Origin: Pictodentalium vernedei
Taxonomy: Eukaryota > Mollusca > Scaphopoda > Dentaliida > Dentaliidae
NCBI GenBank assembly: GCA_031216915.1
Contig: CM062294.1
Location: forward strand, 30,519,128-30,583,127
Length of the DNA: 64,000 nt
Direction of reading: 5' to 3'
This document shows positions 13,335 through 24,423 of this stretch, piece by piece. The notes below the pieces were generated by a model, which did no database searches, had not been told where the DNA came from, and was given only the letters and a program-made list of their open reading frames with translations. Numbering within the stretch: position 1 is the stretch's first letter; each line of letters begins with the position of its first letter. A program made the translations under genes and the position numbers.

Positions 13335-13697
13335 CTGGGCGCGGTGGCTCAGTTGGTAGGGGTGCAGCGGCTGCAAGCCGAGAGGTACTCTGTTCGAACC
13401 CCACCTGTGGCAACCGGGTTGTGTCCTTGGGCAAGACACTTCACCCCATTGCCCACGTTGGGGCGTGGTGGCGTTGTGTACTAAGGCCTACTGCTCCTCA
13501 TGGATGGAGCACCTGTCTTCAACCAATGTTATAACTCTGCTTGTGTGGAGTTACCATGTTGTGGAGCTGAGAGTTGCTTGCCATTGTTCGATGGTTCTCT
13601 CCGGGTAATCCGGCTTTCTCCATCCGTAAAAAATGTCGTGGTCATGATTAGCCATTGTGCATATATATGTGTTTTAACCACCAATAACTAACTAACT
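13335..13697 (+). mobile_element. tRNA-derived SINE, plus strand, full length
   Basis: The head carries RNA polymerase III promoter-like boxes: GGCTCAGTTGGTAGGGG (A box) and TGTTCGAACCCC (B box). A central block with CCTTGGGCAAGACACTTCACC follows. A body shared with the minus-strand copy near 9 kb comes next, and the tail is an AACT repeat. A 13-bp direct repeat, AAAAACGTTACAT at 13322-13334 and AAAAACGGTACAT at 13698-13710, flanks the element with one mismatch and defines its ends. The tRNA portion is too degenerate and fused to be a functional tRNA gene. The central domain resembles those of broadly distributed animal SINE superfamilies, but I cannot assign one. Confidence 0.85.
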
Positions 13698-13712
13698 AAA
13701 AACGGTACATAA

Positions 13713-13860
13713 TTTTGTTCTTCAATCAGAAATCTGTTGAAAATCAGTGTTTTGGTCTTCAATCAGAAACCTGTTTGAAATCGGTGTTTTAATGCCGAAT
13801 GGGGTGGGGATAAACCCCATATATTGAAAAATAAGGGGTTTATCCCCACCCCCAATCGGC
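13713..13860. repeat. Short tandem duplication followed by a perfect hairpin
   Basis: A roughly 35-bp unit containing TCTTCAATCAGAAA is repeated twice at about 13713-13790. Immediately downstream, GGGGTGGGGATAAACCCC (13801-13818) is exactly reverse-complemented at 13835-13852 around a 16-nt loop, and flanking GCCGAAT/ATCGGC extends the stem. It may be a minimal foldback element. Confidence 0.7.
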
Positions 13861-15000
13861 GATAAACTTCGACTCTACTAAAGAATTTTCATCGAAAAGG
13901 AATTTTCGGCAGAAAAACATTATTAAATCACAAGTCTGCTTTCGTGCACAATGTTTCTAAAGCTGTTACAAAATTTATCAGTGTGAACTTCAAAATTTTA
14001 TTTAGAAAGCCTCAACAATTATTTTCCGACGTATTTTATTTATTTTACAGAAACGGTCATCACTTTGTGATCGTAAGTTTCACTTGGGCCCGAATTTTCG
14101 CAACAAACGTACCGATGTTGTGGAAACGGTTCAGATTTATGTTTTGATCTGTATCCAAATCCATCAAAACACAAACTCCTTGCAACAACCTCGAAACCCT
14201 AGGTAAAAAGGATTATGCTATCCGTTACGTCATTGGTAAACAAACATGTCGGCTGCTGGCGTAAAATGACAACAAACGGTGAACTTTTGAGTGAAATCTA
14301 GTGGAAATGAAGACCCACCGATAAGGTAGTAATGCGAAAATTTTCTCCTTCATCTATTCTTTAATTTGCGTGGTTGATTATAATTGAATAACAAACAGAA
14401 CAGGAGATACGCGATATAGTCTTACGCCAAGTATGTTTCGGAAAATACTATAATATATACAATATCAAGAAGCTGTTCTAACTGACGATTCTTCAATAAT
14501 GTCAGCAAATTAGACGAGTTTTGATGTGAAGACCGGAAATTCATCTCTTCGACGGTAATTCTACTGAGTGCATCTTGGCAATTCCGGTGCTATCCCGGTG
14601 GAAAAAACCATGATATTTGAACAAAACAAACAATAGTGCGGCGCAATTCACATCCACTTTATTGGTTTTTAGAATAAAATTTGTTTAGCAATATTGTTGA
14701 AGACCTACAATTCTATTTTCAAGCAGATACATTTCTTTGAAAGGCATTATTTTGATTTATAGAGCAGGAATTAAATTTAAACTGTCCTTTGGCCAAAGGT
14801 GTCAGTATTTTCCTGTATGGTTAAGTAATGGAGAAAGATCGAGTCTGAGTTGAATGGTGTGTAGAAGCCATTCCGTCAAGGGCCAAGAGGCCCAAAACGG
14901 GAGGGTTTCTCTAAGCGATTCAACAAAACTAGTAGGCCAGGTGGTTTTGAACCCCCATACGCATGCTCTCTTTGCATGTTCTCATCGTGGAGTGCATGTC
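13861..15000. other. Non-coding stretch, no gene recognised
   Basis: A/T-rich DNA without a recognisable open frame, RNA gene or repeat boundary. Confidence 0.6.
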
Positions 15001-15120
15001 CTGAGCTGACGTCATGGGAAGTGATGTATTATGGGTGGGGCGCGCGAGCGGCCATCTTGTCACGTCATTATTATAGCAATATGTGGTGTCTAGTGCGCAT
15101 GCGCGCACGTGTTTCTGAGG
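15001..15120. repeat. Solo arm related to the 3-kb foldback family
   Basis: It shares GGCCATCTTGT, a TGACGT-like core and TAGTGCGCATGC in the same order as the left arm at 2954-3097. A second inverted arm is not evident nearby. Confidence 0.5.
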
Positions 15121-15372
15121 TGTTTCGTTTTTCGAACCATGCGGGTCGACATTTTGTTTTAGGGAAACGCTTTTTGCACTTTGCACTCGACCAATAAACC
15201 GGGGGTATTTATGACTGTAACCTACTCTTTTCTGCTTCGGAGGGCAATTTTTGGCGCCAATTTCCCCCCATTTAACCGAATTACCGAATACAACCCTAAA
15301 ATTGCCTAAATCGCCCCCTTTAGTGTCGTAAAGCCAGAGGCTCTTCCCCGTACATGGTCATACACTATTTTA

Positions 15373-15516
15373 GGAATAGTGCATGGCTTGTCGTTGACTA
15401 CGCCCATATAGTGCCCAGTGAGGTGGTGTAGTTCCCGACGCGGGAGTGGAGGGAAACTACACCACCTCACTGGGCACTATATGGGCATAGTCCAACGACA
15501 AGCCATTCACTAGTCC
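15373..15516. mobile_element. Near-perfect palindromic MITE-like element
   Basis: Arms of roughly 60 bp are reverse complements with few mismatches: GGCTTGTCGTTGACTACGCC at 15385 against GGGCATAGTCCAACGACAAGCC-type sequence ending at about 15504. They close on a short centre at about 15437-15450. Outer bases GGAATAGTGCAT/ATTCACTAGTCC extend the pairing imperfectly. It has no coding capacity and the target duplication is not clear. Confidence 0.65.
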
Positions 15517-15908
15517 TTATATTATATCGAACAACCCGAAAATGCAAATTAACCAAATAATCTACAATCCAAATTGTGAACATGTAATGATATTTTTAAT
15601 TTTAAACAATAAAGGAGAAATGAGAATAATGTGTGGATATTGATAATTCTTCGACTATTCCCCGCCTCTGCCATGTCTCACTCCGGGTTCTAAGGGTATA
15701 AGGTAGATTACGACTCGTCTTGGACTCGTCGTGATCTGCCCTTTAAAACCCGGAGCTCGACTCGAATACATATTTTGTACATCCACATAATGGTAATAAT
15801 CTCTATTTATCTGAACGTATCACCTCAGAAAACTTTGCGGCTATTCTTGCGACACAAAAAAAAAAACAAAGTGTATATTTTTTATTGAAATCGAATTGTC
15901 TAATTGGT

Positions 15909-16208
15909 GGCCGTGATTTTCTGCCACCATTATGGATAAATCGTTGCTTTGTACGTTTTTATAATCGGAGACGACTTACATAAGCTGTTAGCTATTTGTC
16001 GAATCCCCTCCTTACATAGTAATCTATCTATTTGTTCATCTTTGTTATTTAGTGTACTGTTGTATCTTGTGTTGTTCCTGTTTTACCATCTAGCATGTAA
16101 TGTACACAATTAACAAACTTTCCAATAAATATTGTTTAAACTAACAGGTATCCGTGATTTTCTGCCACCATTTTGGATAAATCGTTGCTTTGTACGTTTT
16201 TATAACCG
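15909..16208. repeat. Direct repeat flanking an AATAAA-ended segment
   Basis: A block of nearly 60 bp containing CGTGATTTTCTGCCACCAT occurs at about 15909-15967 and again at about 16148-16207. The roughly 180-bp insert between them ends with AATAAATATTG near 16123. It resembles a retroposed 3' end with an unusually long flanking duplication, although a simple local duplication is equally possible. Confidence 0.45.
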
Positions 16209-17495
16209 GAAAATGCATATAGTCCCAGTGCTAAAAATAGAAAACATATAGTGCCCGCATGTAGTGACCCTTCAGCTCTGTGCTGGACAACTACACGAAA
16301 TAGGGTATCACCTTTCAGCCAATCAGAATGCAAGGAAGTCACGTGAGATATAATATAACCCTTTACAGCTAACTAGATATACCATAAGCCCTCTGTCGAG
16401 GCCTCGATTACCCAAAGAATCCTGAGAATTGTCCCAAAATCGTCACGGGAACGACCATAACGGCAGATGTCTGGCATCTCAAATGTTTATTTTTATGTCC
16501 TTCCCCGCAATTATCAGTTATAGTAACGTGGTACTGTGATGTTTAACAACATTTCAATATTTATTTAATTTACAGCTTAAAAGTTATTTCAGGTTAGTTG
16601 GTGTTAATTTTATTGTTAACGGTACAGTATAAATCTGCTGTCTTTCCCTAATGGGGGACAGTTAACACAACTTATCTCACTTGCACTTGCGTATGGCGTT
16701 TGTCTCGTTTTCTGGCGGGAAGTTATTTTGTGTCAGAAGGTGTTTGGATTTTGTGTTGGAAAGTTGTGTTTCTTGAAATATTTATCTCGTAGAATTTATA
16801 TAGTTTTGTTGGCTAACCATGTCCTGAATTGGTAAGAATTTAAATTTACTTCTTTTTCGTTTTATAGTTGTAAGCACTTTGTTCCGATGGCTCTGCATGT
16901 AGACTTACAACGAATCGTATATTTTCGGCATTAAAGTTATTATTTTATTTCAACTTAGCCGAAAGGATATTTTATAAAAAAGTGATTTATGTATATTTTA
17001 TTATTACAGGGTTATGTCATAGACGTCAGATGTAAATATGGATGGTGAATAAATAACGAGCGGATATTATATATGTAAATAAAGTCCATTAACTGTTTTA
17101 TTGTGTTTTCGTTGAACGTCCACACTTTATCGAAGATGGCTCGAGAATTACACCCACACCACCTGCGATAGTAATGAACTTCAGCACATGGCCCCATGTG
17201 GCCTAAAGCAATAGCCACATCACCACTGCATCTACATCGACCCTATGCACCTACGTTAAAGGATACAGCTCGCATAAACTTCCCTCAAACGTCCACCCGA
17301 CGAGAAGGCATGTTCGAAAGTAATGTCATGGATATTGGGGTGTTATACATGTAGGTATGACTTATATGTTGAATTTCTTCTGTGTTACGGTGTAGATTTG
17401 CGTCAGTTCTCAGCTTGAATTTAATAAAAGGTAAGATACAGATTATTGACGTTCTGATAAAAAGATGTATCATAACATTCACGACTAACTGTATA
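16209..17495. other. Non-coding stretch, no gene recognised
   Basis: No recognisable protein or RNA gene. Short phrases near 16210-16265 (CATATAGTGCCC) recall the 15.4-kb palindromic element. Confidence 0.6.
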
Positions 17496-17499
17496 TTAC

Positions 17500-18001
17500 A
17501 CTGCGAAAAAATATAGGTTCTCTTTAGAACCCAAACTTGTTCTAATCTTGTCGCTGAGATGGAACCAGCTCTGTTTAAACAGTATTTATTTCAAATCAAA
17601 TAAATTTACGAAGATTAGCATTCAATTTTAACAGAATATTCCATGAACTCAAGTAGATTCAGCACTAAACTTGGAGCTTATTCAACGCAGTCGCCAAACA
17701 TTTTGAAACAAAGGAGATATAAACAGTTGGCATATCGAACCAGTTTTGTTTCTGTATAGAACCAAAACTGGTTCGATATGCCAACTGTTCATATCGCCTT
17801 TGCTTAATAATGATTTGAGACCTAAGTTTAGAGCTCAAGGCTGAAACCTCCTCTATTTATGTTTAATTCTGTTAATATTAATGTTAATCTTTATAAATTT
17901 ATTTGATTTGAAATAAATACTGTTTAAACAGAACTGGTTCCATCTCAGGGACAAGATAAGGACCAGTTTTGGTTCTAAAGAGAACCAATATTTTTTGCAG
18001 T
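17500..18001. mobile_element. MITE-like element with long terminal inverted repeats
   Basis: The ends ACTGCGAAAAAATATAGG and, inverted, ACTGCAAAAAATATTGG open two arms of roughly 120 bp that pair through GGTTCTCTTTAGAACC, CTGAGATGGAACCAG and GTTTAAACAGTATTTATTTC blocks. A second inner inverted pair centres near 17757, around ACTGGTTCGATATGCCAACT and its complement. TTAC flanks both ends (17496-17499 and 18002-18005) as a possible 4-bp target duplication. No transposase is present, and the superfamily is unassigned. Confidence 0.75.
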
Positions 18002-18005
18002 TTAC

Positions 18006-19600
18006 TAGTTTCTTGAGTTTGGTCTGTATATTACTATTGTCTTGACTAGATTCCATGCCAAACACAACAAAATGTGAAGCAAGTGTGTGTTGCGTGTGTG
18101 TGTGTTTGGGGTAGGGGGGAGGGGTCGCAACTTACTTCGTGAACCGTCCCAGTAGTCAGAACATTTTTCAACGTTTCGTGTGATGATCGTGTCACGAATT
18201 TGGTATTGTCGCGAGTTCATTTCGCGAGGATCAAGGTAGTTTATGGATACGTCGCGGGAATTTTAAGCTATGCATAGGTATAGGCATGACGATAGCGGTG
18301 GTTCGAAATTGATTAGCGACAAGACAAAGTCCAGTGGGTTGATGGTTAAAGAGACGAGGGATATTTGAAACTATTTATCTATTCTGAACACATTTTCGCA
18401 CTTATTTTATTGCATAAATTATCTGATAATTAATCAAAAAACACCTGTCTAAATTCGTATAGAACAGATCAGTAATTCCAAGTAAATAGCACATTCAGAC
18501 GAAATAAGTAAAAATGTAACAGATTTTGTAAATATTTCGAACGGATGTCACTGAAAATATGAGCTCGAATGCTACAATCACTCAATTCTGTCACTACATG
18601 TGTACAAGAACTCCATATCACGGGTCTCCCAATAATCGGCTCTTTACTCGGGAAGCCTAAGCATATTGGGCTTACGAACCTCTGAATGATCTTCCAAAGA
18701 GGACCACTGTCTAGTCAGTAATGTGTTTTGATTTTCGGAGCTTTTGTGGGTGATATAATACGATGGCGTATCTCGGGTGAGAGCACCGAGTTTTTCGGAG
18801 AGCACCGAGCACTCGAGCGAAAATCAGGTCCACTCGAGAGAGCACCGAAATAAAATCACAAAATGCCCAATTTTCTGTATTTCTGCTTGTTGTTTTTCAT
18901 GTTATCGACATATCTTTGTGCTAATTGGTTGTAGCGATGAACTCGAAATGAGAAAGAAAGAAAATGCTTACGCAATCTTCAGTTTTCTTCACTTTCTTCT
19001 CGGGAAAATTAAAACTTTTCGGTGAGAGAACCGGAACCGGAACCTGTTAACAAAATTACCACCATAACTCAAGAGCGCACGCAAAGTCTAGGAATAGTTC
19101 CACCACAGTGTATTTGCCACAGTGACAATGCACTTCATTTCATTTCATTCACTGAACTTTATTTTGTTAGCAATTTCTCTTCTTCACATTATTTGCACGC
19201 TGCGTTGTTGTGTTGATATAGTGAAATATTTGTATTTGTCTGTGATGTTCCTAACTTACATGTACATGGAAATTGTATAGCTGTTTCTCTGGCTTCTCTG
19301 TTTTAAATTATGTGGTAATGCACGAGACTTATCATTATATGCAATTACATGCTGAGAGTCCCTGATGTTAATTTCTAACAACACAGTGTTGCCTGTTCCG
19401 ATGTTGATTCCTAGCAATTCCTTTGGGGAAGCTTTCCCTAGACGGCATCTGGGGTGGCAACATCGTCTTTATAAATTTCAGAGATATTTCTCTGGTTTCT
19501 ATGCCTCAAATCCATGTGGGTAGAACTGAATCAATAAGGCGGTATCGATCAGTGAAAGTGACCTTAAACCGCCATAACTGATCATATGTCCGCAAGTATT
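18006..19600. other. Non-coding stretch, no gene recognised
   Basis: Short reiterations of GAGAGCACCGA occur near 18779-18850. Nothing else recognisable was seen. Confidence 0.55.
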
Positions 19601-21796
19601 TCATACTATGTTGGTTGACTCATTGATTCTTCCATCCATCAGTCCATTTACTAACTCTTTTATTCGTCCATGTATTCGTTATTTGTTCCTTTACTCATTC
19701 ATGTGATCGTCCATCCATTCAAATTCATTCAAATAACTAATATTTCATACCATGTTGGTTGTCTCATTGATTCATCCATCCATCCGTCCTTTGTGTAACT
19801 CTTTATTCGTCCATGTATTCGTTATTTGTTCCTTTACTCATTTATGTAATCATCCATTCATTCACAAAACTAACCCGAGAGCTGGTTCGTCGCCCTTCGT
19901 TCGGTCAGTCACTCACTCGGTTGATGAATTCGTTATTCGTTCGTTCACTCACTCACTCATTCATTCATTTTTTTATTGATTGTTCCTTCTTCCCTTGCTC
20001 ACTCATTCGCTCACTCGTTCGTTTGACCACTCATCCATGGCCTCATCCATGGCCGAGCGATCGAGTGAGCGAATGGGTGAGCGGGGGAATGAGTGAGCAC
20101 TAAAACCGTAGACTGCAATGTAGCAAAAATATATATCATATGCATTTTCCACATTCAACTATTTATTTGGCCTACAGGTGTACTCATGTTTAATTTATGA
20201 CGCAGTACTGGACGGTGGAGTGACTATGAACCTCAATAAACAATTGTATGGCACAAGTACTTATAACTGTGTTAATTCATTCTTTTATCCATTCACTCAT
20301 CTGTCGTGGATGATGGAATGGACGAGTGGGTGGATGCGTGAACGCGGAGTGAATGGAAATGAGAAAAGTCAGAATATTCCAATCCCGTTTCTACGTCTGC
20401 GTAAATTCTGAATAAAACATTGAGAAAGCTAAAGAAAAAAAAATAAAAATAAAAACCAACTCTTTCATAAGAGGTCAGCAGTCACTGCTCGTGCGCATGC
20501 TTAGTTGCTTCCCCCCCCCCCCCCGCCACGCCCCACATTAGAATTGACAGAAACCTGGATGGTTGAATGAGTGGGTGGGTACAGACTACGAATATTATAA
20601 TTTACAGTTATCAGTACATTTAGGTGCCCCCCCCCTCTCTAGATATATTATAATTTATTGTTATCAGTACATTTTGTTGCCCCCCCCCCCCCCCCCCTGT
20701 AGAATAGACAAAAACATCGTGTATATTAATATAGTAGTTCTGTAGAAGTAAATATAGCGAGATGTACACTAAACCTCACAGCGAAAATGTGTATAAAGCA
20801 TTCACTCATTCGATCACTCTGTGCTCGCGTTGAAGTTATGACGCCATATCGGCGATGATATTGAGTCCAAATCCCAACAAACAAATAAATGTCCATGAGT
20901 ATTTATAACCATGTTTTTTCATAGGTTTGCAAGTATTTATAACTGTGTTCTTTCATTCAATGATCCATTCACTCGTTGACAAGTATTTATAACTGTTCTT
21001 TCACTAAATTGTTCATTCGCTCGTTCGATCATTCCCTCATTTCATTGATGAATGGGTGGGTGTGTGAATGAGTGGATGAATACAATGAATGTCAGAGCCT
21101 GTAACTTTTTGTGGCCATAATTCGACAAGATCCTCTCAAAGGGGTAAACACAAATGCGAAATCAGGCATACCTCAACAGGATGGTAGATCTATTACAGCC
21201 AAAGATTGCTACTAAACCCTAAACCACAATGTAGCAAAAATATATATCATATTCATTTTCCACGTTCATCTATATATCTGGCCTACATATGTACGCATGT
21301 TTTATTTGTGACGTAGTATTTGGCGGTGAAGTGACCATAAACCTGAATAAATAATTGTATGACACAACTACTTATCATTGTGTCAATGTATTCATTTATC
21401 CATTCACTCATCTGTCGTGGATGATTGAATGGATGTGTGGGTGGATGCGTGAGCACGGAGTGAATGGAAATGAGAAAAGTCAGAATATTCCACTCCGTTA
21501 AAACCATAAAAAACCCTGTGTTAATTCATTCATTTATCCATTCACTCATCAGTCGTGGATGGTGGAATGGATGAGTGGGTGGACGCGTGAACATGGAGTG
21601 AATGGAAATGAGAAATGTCAGAATATTCCACTCCCGTTAACCCCCCCCCCCCAAAAAAAAAAAACAAAAAAAAAAAACAACAAACTACCATCTCATAAGA
21701 GGCCAGCACTTACTGGTCCTACGTATGCTTAGTCCACACCCCCCCCCCCCCACACACACTAGAATTGACAGAAACCTGGATGGTTGAATGAAAGGG
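19600..21796. repeat. Degenerate ATTC-type repeats with a duplicated 0.5-kb segment
   Basis: Tracts of degenerate ATTC/TCAC and CATC units occur at 19620-20060, 20800-21080 and within the copies below. A segment from about 20108 to 20620, with CAATGTAGCAAAAATATATA near its start and ATTGACAGAAACCTGGATGG near its end, recurs in the same orientation at about 21216-21845 with moderate divergence. No coding potential was recognised. Confidence 0.65.
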
Positions 21797-22540
21797 TGGG
21801 TACAGACTAGAAATACTATAATTTATAGTTGTCAGTACATTTATTCCCCCCCCCCCCCACTAGGGACTAGAAATATTATATTTTTAGTTATCAGTACATT
21901 TAGTCCCCCCCCCCCCCCCCACTACAGACTAGAAATATTATATTTTATAGTTATCAGAACATCTAGCCCCCCCCCCCCCACTAGAGACTAGAAATATTAT
22001 ATTTTATAGTTATTAGTACATTCAGTCCCCCCCCCCCCCCACACTAGAGACTAGAAATATTATATTTTATAGTTATCAGTACATTTAGTCCCCCCCCCCC
22101 TCCCACTAGAGACTAGAAATATTATATTTTATAGTTGTCAGAACATCTAGTCCCCCCCCCAACTAGAGACTAGAAATATTATATTTTATAGTTATTAGTA
22201 CATTCAGTCCCCCCCCCCCACACTAGAGACTAGAAATATTATATTTTATAGTTATCAGTACATTTAGTTCCCCCCCCCCCCACTAGAGACTAGAAATATT
22301 ATATTTTATAGTTATCAGTACACTTAGTCCCCCCCCCCTTCTACACTAGAGACAAGAAACATTATATTTTATAGTCATCAGTACATTTAGTCCCCCCCCC
22401 CACTAGAGACTAGAAATATTATATTTTATAGTTATTAGTACATTTAGCCCCCCCCCCCCCCCACACACACACACACTAGAGACTAGATATATTATATTTT
22501 ATAATTATTAGTACATTTAGTCCCCCCCCCCCTTACTAGA
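21797..22540. repeat. Poly-C minisatellite, about 12 units
   Basis: Units of about 55-65 bp each contain CTAGAGACTAGAAATATTAT, TTTTATAGTTATCAGTACAT and a run of 8-18 C. Variation lies mostly in C-run length. Two diverged relatives occur upstream near 20584 and 20640. The tract ends just before the non-LTR retrotransposon. Confidence 0.9.
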
Positions 22541-22773
22541 ATAGACAGAAACCTCATGTATATTAAATTATTAAACTATGCTCCTCCTTCAAAATTTTGA
22601 TAACATAGTCATTTACATGAACATGAAATGTATATATATGTTATTGTTTATATTTTTGTATTTTAACGGGTGTATATATTGAACCTTTTCAACACTGCAT
22701 AAGACTCTGCTTGAACAATTCAAAATTGTACTCAAATGTGAATACATTGATTTTCAGTTATGTTTTCCTGTGA

Positions 22774-24423
22774 ATGCACATGTGGACGCTCAGTGGCATG
22801 AACGGCTACGACCTGGTGACCGACCCCCTTGCTATAATGTCGTCGAATAGCATCTCGTTGGACGAGATCCAGAATAATCTGGACTATGATTTACAATCAA
22901 TTTTTAATGAGAGAGCCCGTGAGACACCATCTAGCAGTGGTTTGCCCTCTAATATTCTTAAAAGGGATTGTAAATATTATTTACCGGAAGAAATGCCCTC
23001 CAACTTTAAGCAACAGCAAGAACAATTCTCGATTCTCCATTTAAACTGTCAAAGTCTTAAAGCTCATTGGGATCCGTTTAATGAGTTGCTGTTTAAAACA
23101 CAAGATTCCCACAATCACTTTGATATCATAGGCCTGTCTGAAATATTTCGAATTCCTCCGAAATGTTCTTACACACTAAATGGTTACCACCCCCTTATAA
23201 GTAGTACACGACCCGGTGGTGATGATGGACGCGGTGGTATTGGAATGTTCATCAAGGAAGATATAGCTTTTAAGATTCGTCGGGATCTTTCAGTATTTAT
23301 CCCACACGTCCTCGAATCCCTGTTTATCGAAATCAATTTCAATAAGACTATTAAACTACTAGGGGTAATATATAGACCCAATACGCAGCCTAAAGCAGAC
23401 ATTGATTTATTTCTGACTAAATTAAATGAAATAGGTGACAAAATAAATGAGGAGAATAAACAATCATATATAATGGGGGACTTTAACATTGACTTACTGA
23501 AATCGGGTGTCCATGCGAAGACCGACATTTATTTAGATACAATGATCAGCCAGGGTTTCCTACCACATATTACTAAGCCCACAAGAGTAACGTGTCATTC
23601 TGCCACATTAATCGACCACATATTCTCAAACAATGTCTTATTAACATCCCTATCGGGAATAATCATCACAGATGTTTCAGATCATTTCGCAACCTTTCAT
23701 ATTGAAACAGGCCAGAAAACCTATGACACTCTTCCAATAATTCAAAAGCGTAAAATTAATCCAGACAGTATAGCTGACTTCAAAATGCTCCTGTCTCAAA
23801 GTGACTTTTCTCCTGTGTTCGAAAGTAATTGTCCGAATCTTGCATATAACAGTTTTATGGACATCTATCTATCAGCCTTTGAAAATGCTTTTCCTCTGAA
23901 AAATACTCGATTAAGAAAAAAATCTATGAGACAAAAACCCTGGATGACGAAAGGACTCTTAATCTCAACAAATAATAAATCTAAATTTTATAACAAAAAA
24001 CTCAGACACCCAACTGAGCAGAATATTAGAAAATATAAAAACTATTGTAAAATATTTAACAAGATTAAAAAACAAAGTAAAGCAATGTACTATTCAAACA
24101 TATTATCAGAAAACAAAGGCAATTTACGCAGAACGTGGCAAATTATGAACGATGCTCTACTTAAAACCAACCATTCTACCGCTTTGCCACAATTTTTCGT
24201 AACAAAAAATAATAAAGAAATAAACAACCCAAATGAAATAGCCCAGGAATTCAATGACTTTTTCGCAAACATAGGAAAACGCACTAGCGAACAAATAAAT
24301 AAACCTCAAAAAAGCTTCCTGGACTTCATGGATAATAATCAACCAAACAGTTTCTACATAACTCCAACAACTGAATACGAGGTAGTTGCCGTTATCAATT
24401 CACTTAGATCCAAAAAATACTGA
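22774..24423 (+). CDS. Non-LTR retrotransposon endonuclease and N-terminal part of polyprotein
   Basis: The 549-residue frame starts at an ATG (22774). Residues 86-310 form an apurinic/apyrimidinic-type endonuclease that would nick target DNA for target-primed reverse transcription. Visible signatures are LNCQSL (N91), LSE (E123), YRP (200-202), GDFN (D236, N238), IDH (D281, H282) and SDH (D303, H304), so all the catalytic-class residues are present. A lysine/arginine-rich linker around residues 340-450 precedes the reverse transcriptase. The frame stops in a six-A run (24412-24417), and the reverse transcriptase continues in the +1 frame. One extra A explains the break, making this copy either a damaged element or a homopolymer sequencing error. 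Confidence 0.9.
   Translation: MHMWTLSGMNGYDLVTDPLAIMSSNSISLDEIQNNLDYDLQSIFNERARETPSSSGLPSNILKRDCKYYLPEEMPSNFKQQQEQFSILHLNCQSLKAHWDPFNELLFKTQDSHNHFDIIGLSEIFRIPPKCSYTLNGYHPLISSTRPGGDDGRGGIGMFIKEDIAFKIRRDLSVFIPHVLESLFIEINFNKTIKLLGVIYRPNTQPKADIDLFLTKLNEIGDKINEENKQSYIMGDFNIDLLKSGVHAKTDIYLDTMISQGFLPHITKPTRVTCHSATLIDHIFSNNVLLTSLSGIIITDVSDHFATFHIETGQKTYDTLPIIQKRKINPDSIADFKMLLSQSDFSPVFESNCPNLAYNSFMDIYLSAFENAFPLKNTRLRKKSMRQKPWMTKGLLISTNNKSKFYNKKLRHPTEQNIRKYKNYCKIFNKIKKQSKAMYYSNILSENKGNLRRTWQIMNDALLKTNHSTALPQFFVTKNNKEINNPNEIAQEFNDFFANIGKRTSEQINKPQKSFLDFMDNNQPNSFYITPTTEYEVVAVINSLRSKKY

Noticed and set aside
13335-13420. tRNA gene
   Set aside because: A and B boxes are present, but the sequence continues into a SINE body with flanking target duplications and cannot fold as a complete cloverleaf.
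24386-24411. Independent start for the non-LTR reverse transcriptase frame
   Set aside because: The codon is TTG, and this part overlaps the coding end of the upstream frame; the protein continues across a one-base indel.
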